Source: Bacteroidales bacterium
GTDB taxonomy: Bacteria; Bacteroidota; Bacteroidia; Bacteroidales; Lentimicrobiaceae
Assembly (NCBI GenBank): GCA_016709025.1
Contig: JADJEQ010000003.1
Location: 186,001 to 250,000, forward strand
Reading direction: 5' to 3'
DNA: 64,000 nucleotides
Program-made: the position numbers and the translations under genes
The notes under the pieces: model-generated
What the model was told of the DNA's origin: nothing
The model's input: the letters and a program-made list of their open reading frames with translations, nothing else
Databases searched by the model: none
In this document: positions 63,474-64,000 of the stretch, piece after piece
Numbering within the stretch: position 1 is the first letter of the stretch
Layout of the letters: every line of letters starts with the position of its first letter

Positions 63474-64000
63474 ATGAATATAAACATTCACAAAGCCAAT
63501 GACCGTGGAACGGCCGATTATAAATGGTTGAAAGCAAGGTATAGCTTCAATTTTGCAAACTATTTCGATCCGAAAAGGGAAAGGTTTGGGGTACTGAGGG
63601 TTCTTAATGATGATGAAGTTGAGGGTGGTGGTGGCTTCGACATGCATCCCCACAACAATATGGAGATCATTACCATACCGCTGGAAGGCTCACTGAGCCA
63701 CCAAGACAATATGGGAAACTCTTCTGTGACCACGATAAATGAAGTTCAATTAATTTCGGCCGGGAGCGGGATAACCCACTCCGAGTACAACCAATCGGAA
63801 AGTGAAACCCTGAAACTTCTACAGATATGGATATTTCCCAAAACCCGAAATACGATACCTTTTTACAGTCAGATCAACATCGAAGGTAAAGGAGAACTTA
63901 ACAGAATACAGACCATTGTATCGCCTGATGGAAGTGAGAATACAATCCGGATCAATCAGGATGCCTGGCTCAGCCGCCTCAGTTCAGCAGCAGGAAAGCA
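63474..64000 (+). CDS. Pirin family protein (partial, runs off the window)
   Basis: An open frame from the ATG at 63474 to the end of the window (175 codons). It reads NIHKANDRGTADYKWLKARYSFNFANYFDP, then GFDMHPHNNMEIITIPLEGSLSHQD and TPFYSQ-like TIPFYSQ. This matches the pirin/YhhW cupin family, where GFxxHPHxxMEI supplies metal ligands. Some members are quercetin dioxygenases. The C-terminal cupin half lies beyond the window, so the fold is only partly visible. Confidence 0.9.
   Translation, partial: MNINIHKANDRGTADYKWLKARYSFNFANYFDPKRERFGVLRVLNDDEVEGGGGFDMHPHNNMEIITIPLEGSLSHQDNMGNSSVTTINEVQLISAGSGITHSEYNQSESETLKLLQIWIFPKTRNTIPFYSQINIEGKGELNRIQTIVSPDGSENTIRINQDAWLSRLSSAAGK

Noticed and set aside
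1..64000. rRNA, tRNA or riboswitch genes
   Set aside because: I saw no T-loop/anticodon-arm arrangement, no rRNA motifs and no recognisable riboswitch core; a covariance-model scan could still find one.

Overview
The window looks like a piece of a Bacteroidota chromosome, probably from the Bacteroidales/Marinilabiliales side. It may come from a metagenome assembly. The support is: repeated Bacteroidota-type promoters (TAnnTTTG, in the best cases with an upstream TTTG), C-terminal type IX secretion (T9SS) sorting domains on several secreted proteins, many lipoproteins and outer-membrane barrels, DUF4293- and DUF6146-type proteins, and very little use of Shine-Dalgarno sites. I found no rRNA, tRNA, CRISPR array, phage, integrase or complete insertion sequence.

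Layout. 0.6-7.1 kb: an outer-membrane barrel gene, a FAS1 lipoprotein, a type II NADH dehydrogenase and a secreted CotH/LTD protein. 7.4-13.3 kb: pfkA, divergent from an operon of mgsA, a HAD phosphatase and a catalytic/non-catalytic M16 peptidase pair. 13.4-22.6 kb: secreted GH13 and GH31 glycosidases, a large hybrid sensor kinase and an S9 peptidase. 23-29.3 kb: an accessory run of six exported proteins of unknown role (two paralogous barrels, a kelch lipoprotein, a small lipoprotein, another barrel, a WD40 protein). 29.5-36.7 kb: a T9SS propeller protein, a 150-bp MITE-like element, a DUF6146 lipoprotein and a two-gene cassette of unknown function. 37-44 kb: a tRNA-maturation operon (cca, pRiA4b-like gene, miaA) read leftwards, then an isocitrate dehydrogenase/HD-domain/aconitase cluster. 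44-56.9 kb: a HAD gene, a giant T9SS C10 peptidase, argS, a cyclic-2,3-diphosphoglycerate-synthetase-like GTPase, pyrB-pyrI, a C1-like peptidase and an AlbA-domain protein. 57.8-64 kb: a phosphodiesterase, a DUF4293 protein, a GT-C membrane protein coupled to a HAD phosphatase, a MORN-repeat protein, recR and the start of a pirin gene.

Two sequence-level themes stand out. First, most gene ends carry long, low-complexity tracts of imperfect short words (AAAAGT, GGTAAGA, GGGCACA, GGTCAGA and others). These are usually purine-rich on the sense strand of the gene just upstream, sometimes beginning inside the stop codon. Second, at least three genes (about 1.45, 3.74 and 62.53 kb) are broken by what look like single missing bases in short homopolymers. 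A roughly 200-bp block of almost pure G/C homopolymers at 49.0-49.2 kb corrupts the 3' end of argS. I read these as assembly or base-calling defects, not gene decay.

Central metabolism is represented by pfkA/mgsA (glycolysis and its methylglyoxal bypass), by the isocitrate dehydrogenase/aconitase pair (oxidative branch of the citrate cycle) and by pyrBI (pyrimidines). The rest is mainly envelope and secreted protein biology typical of a polymer-degrading Bacteroidota.
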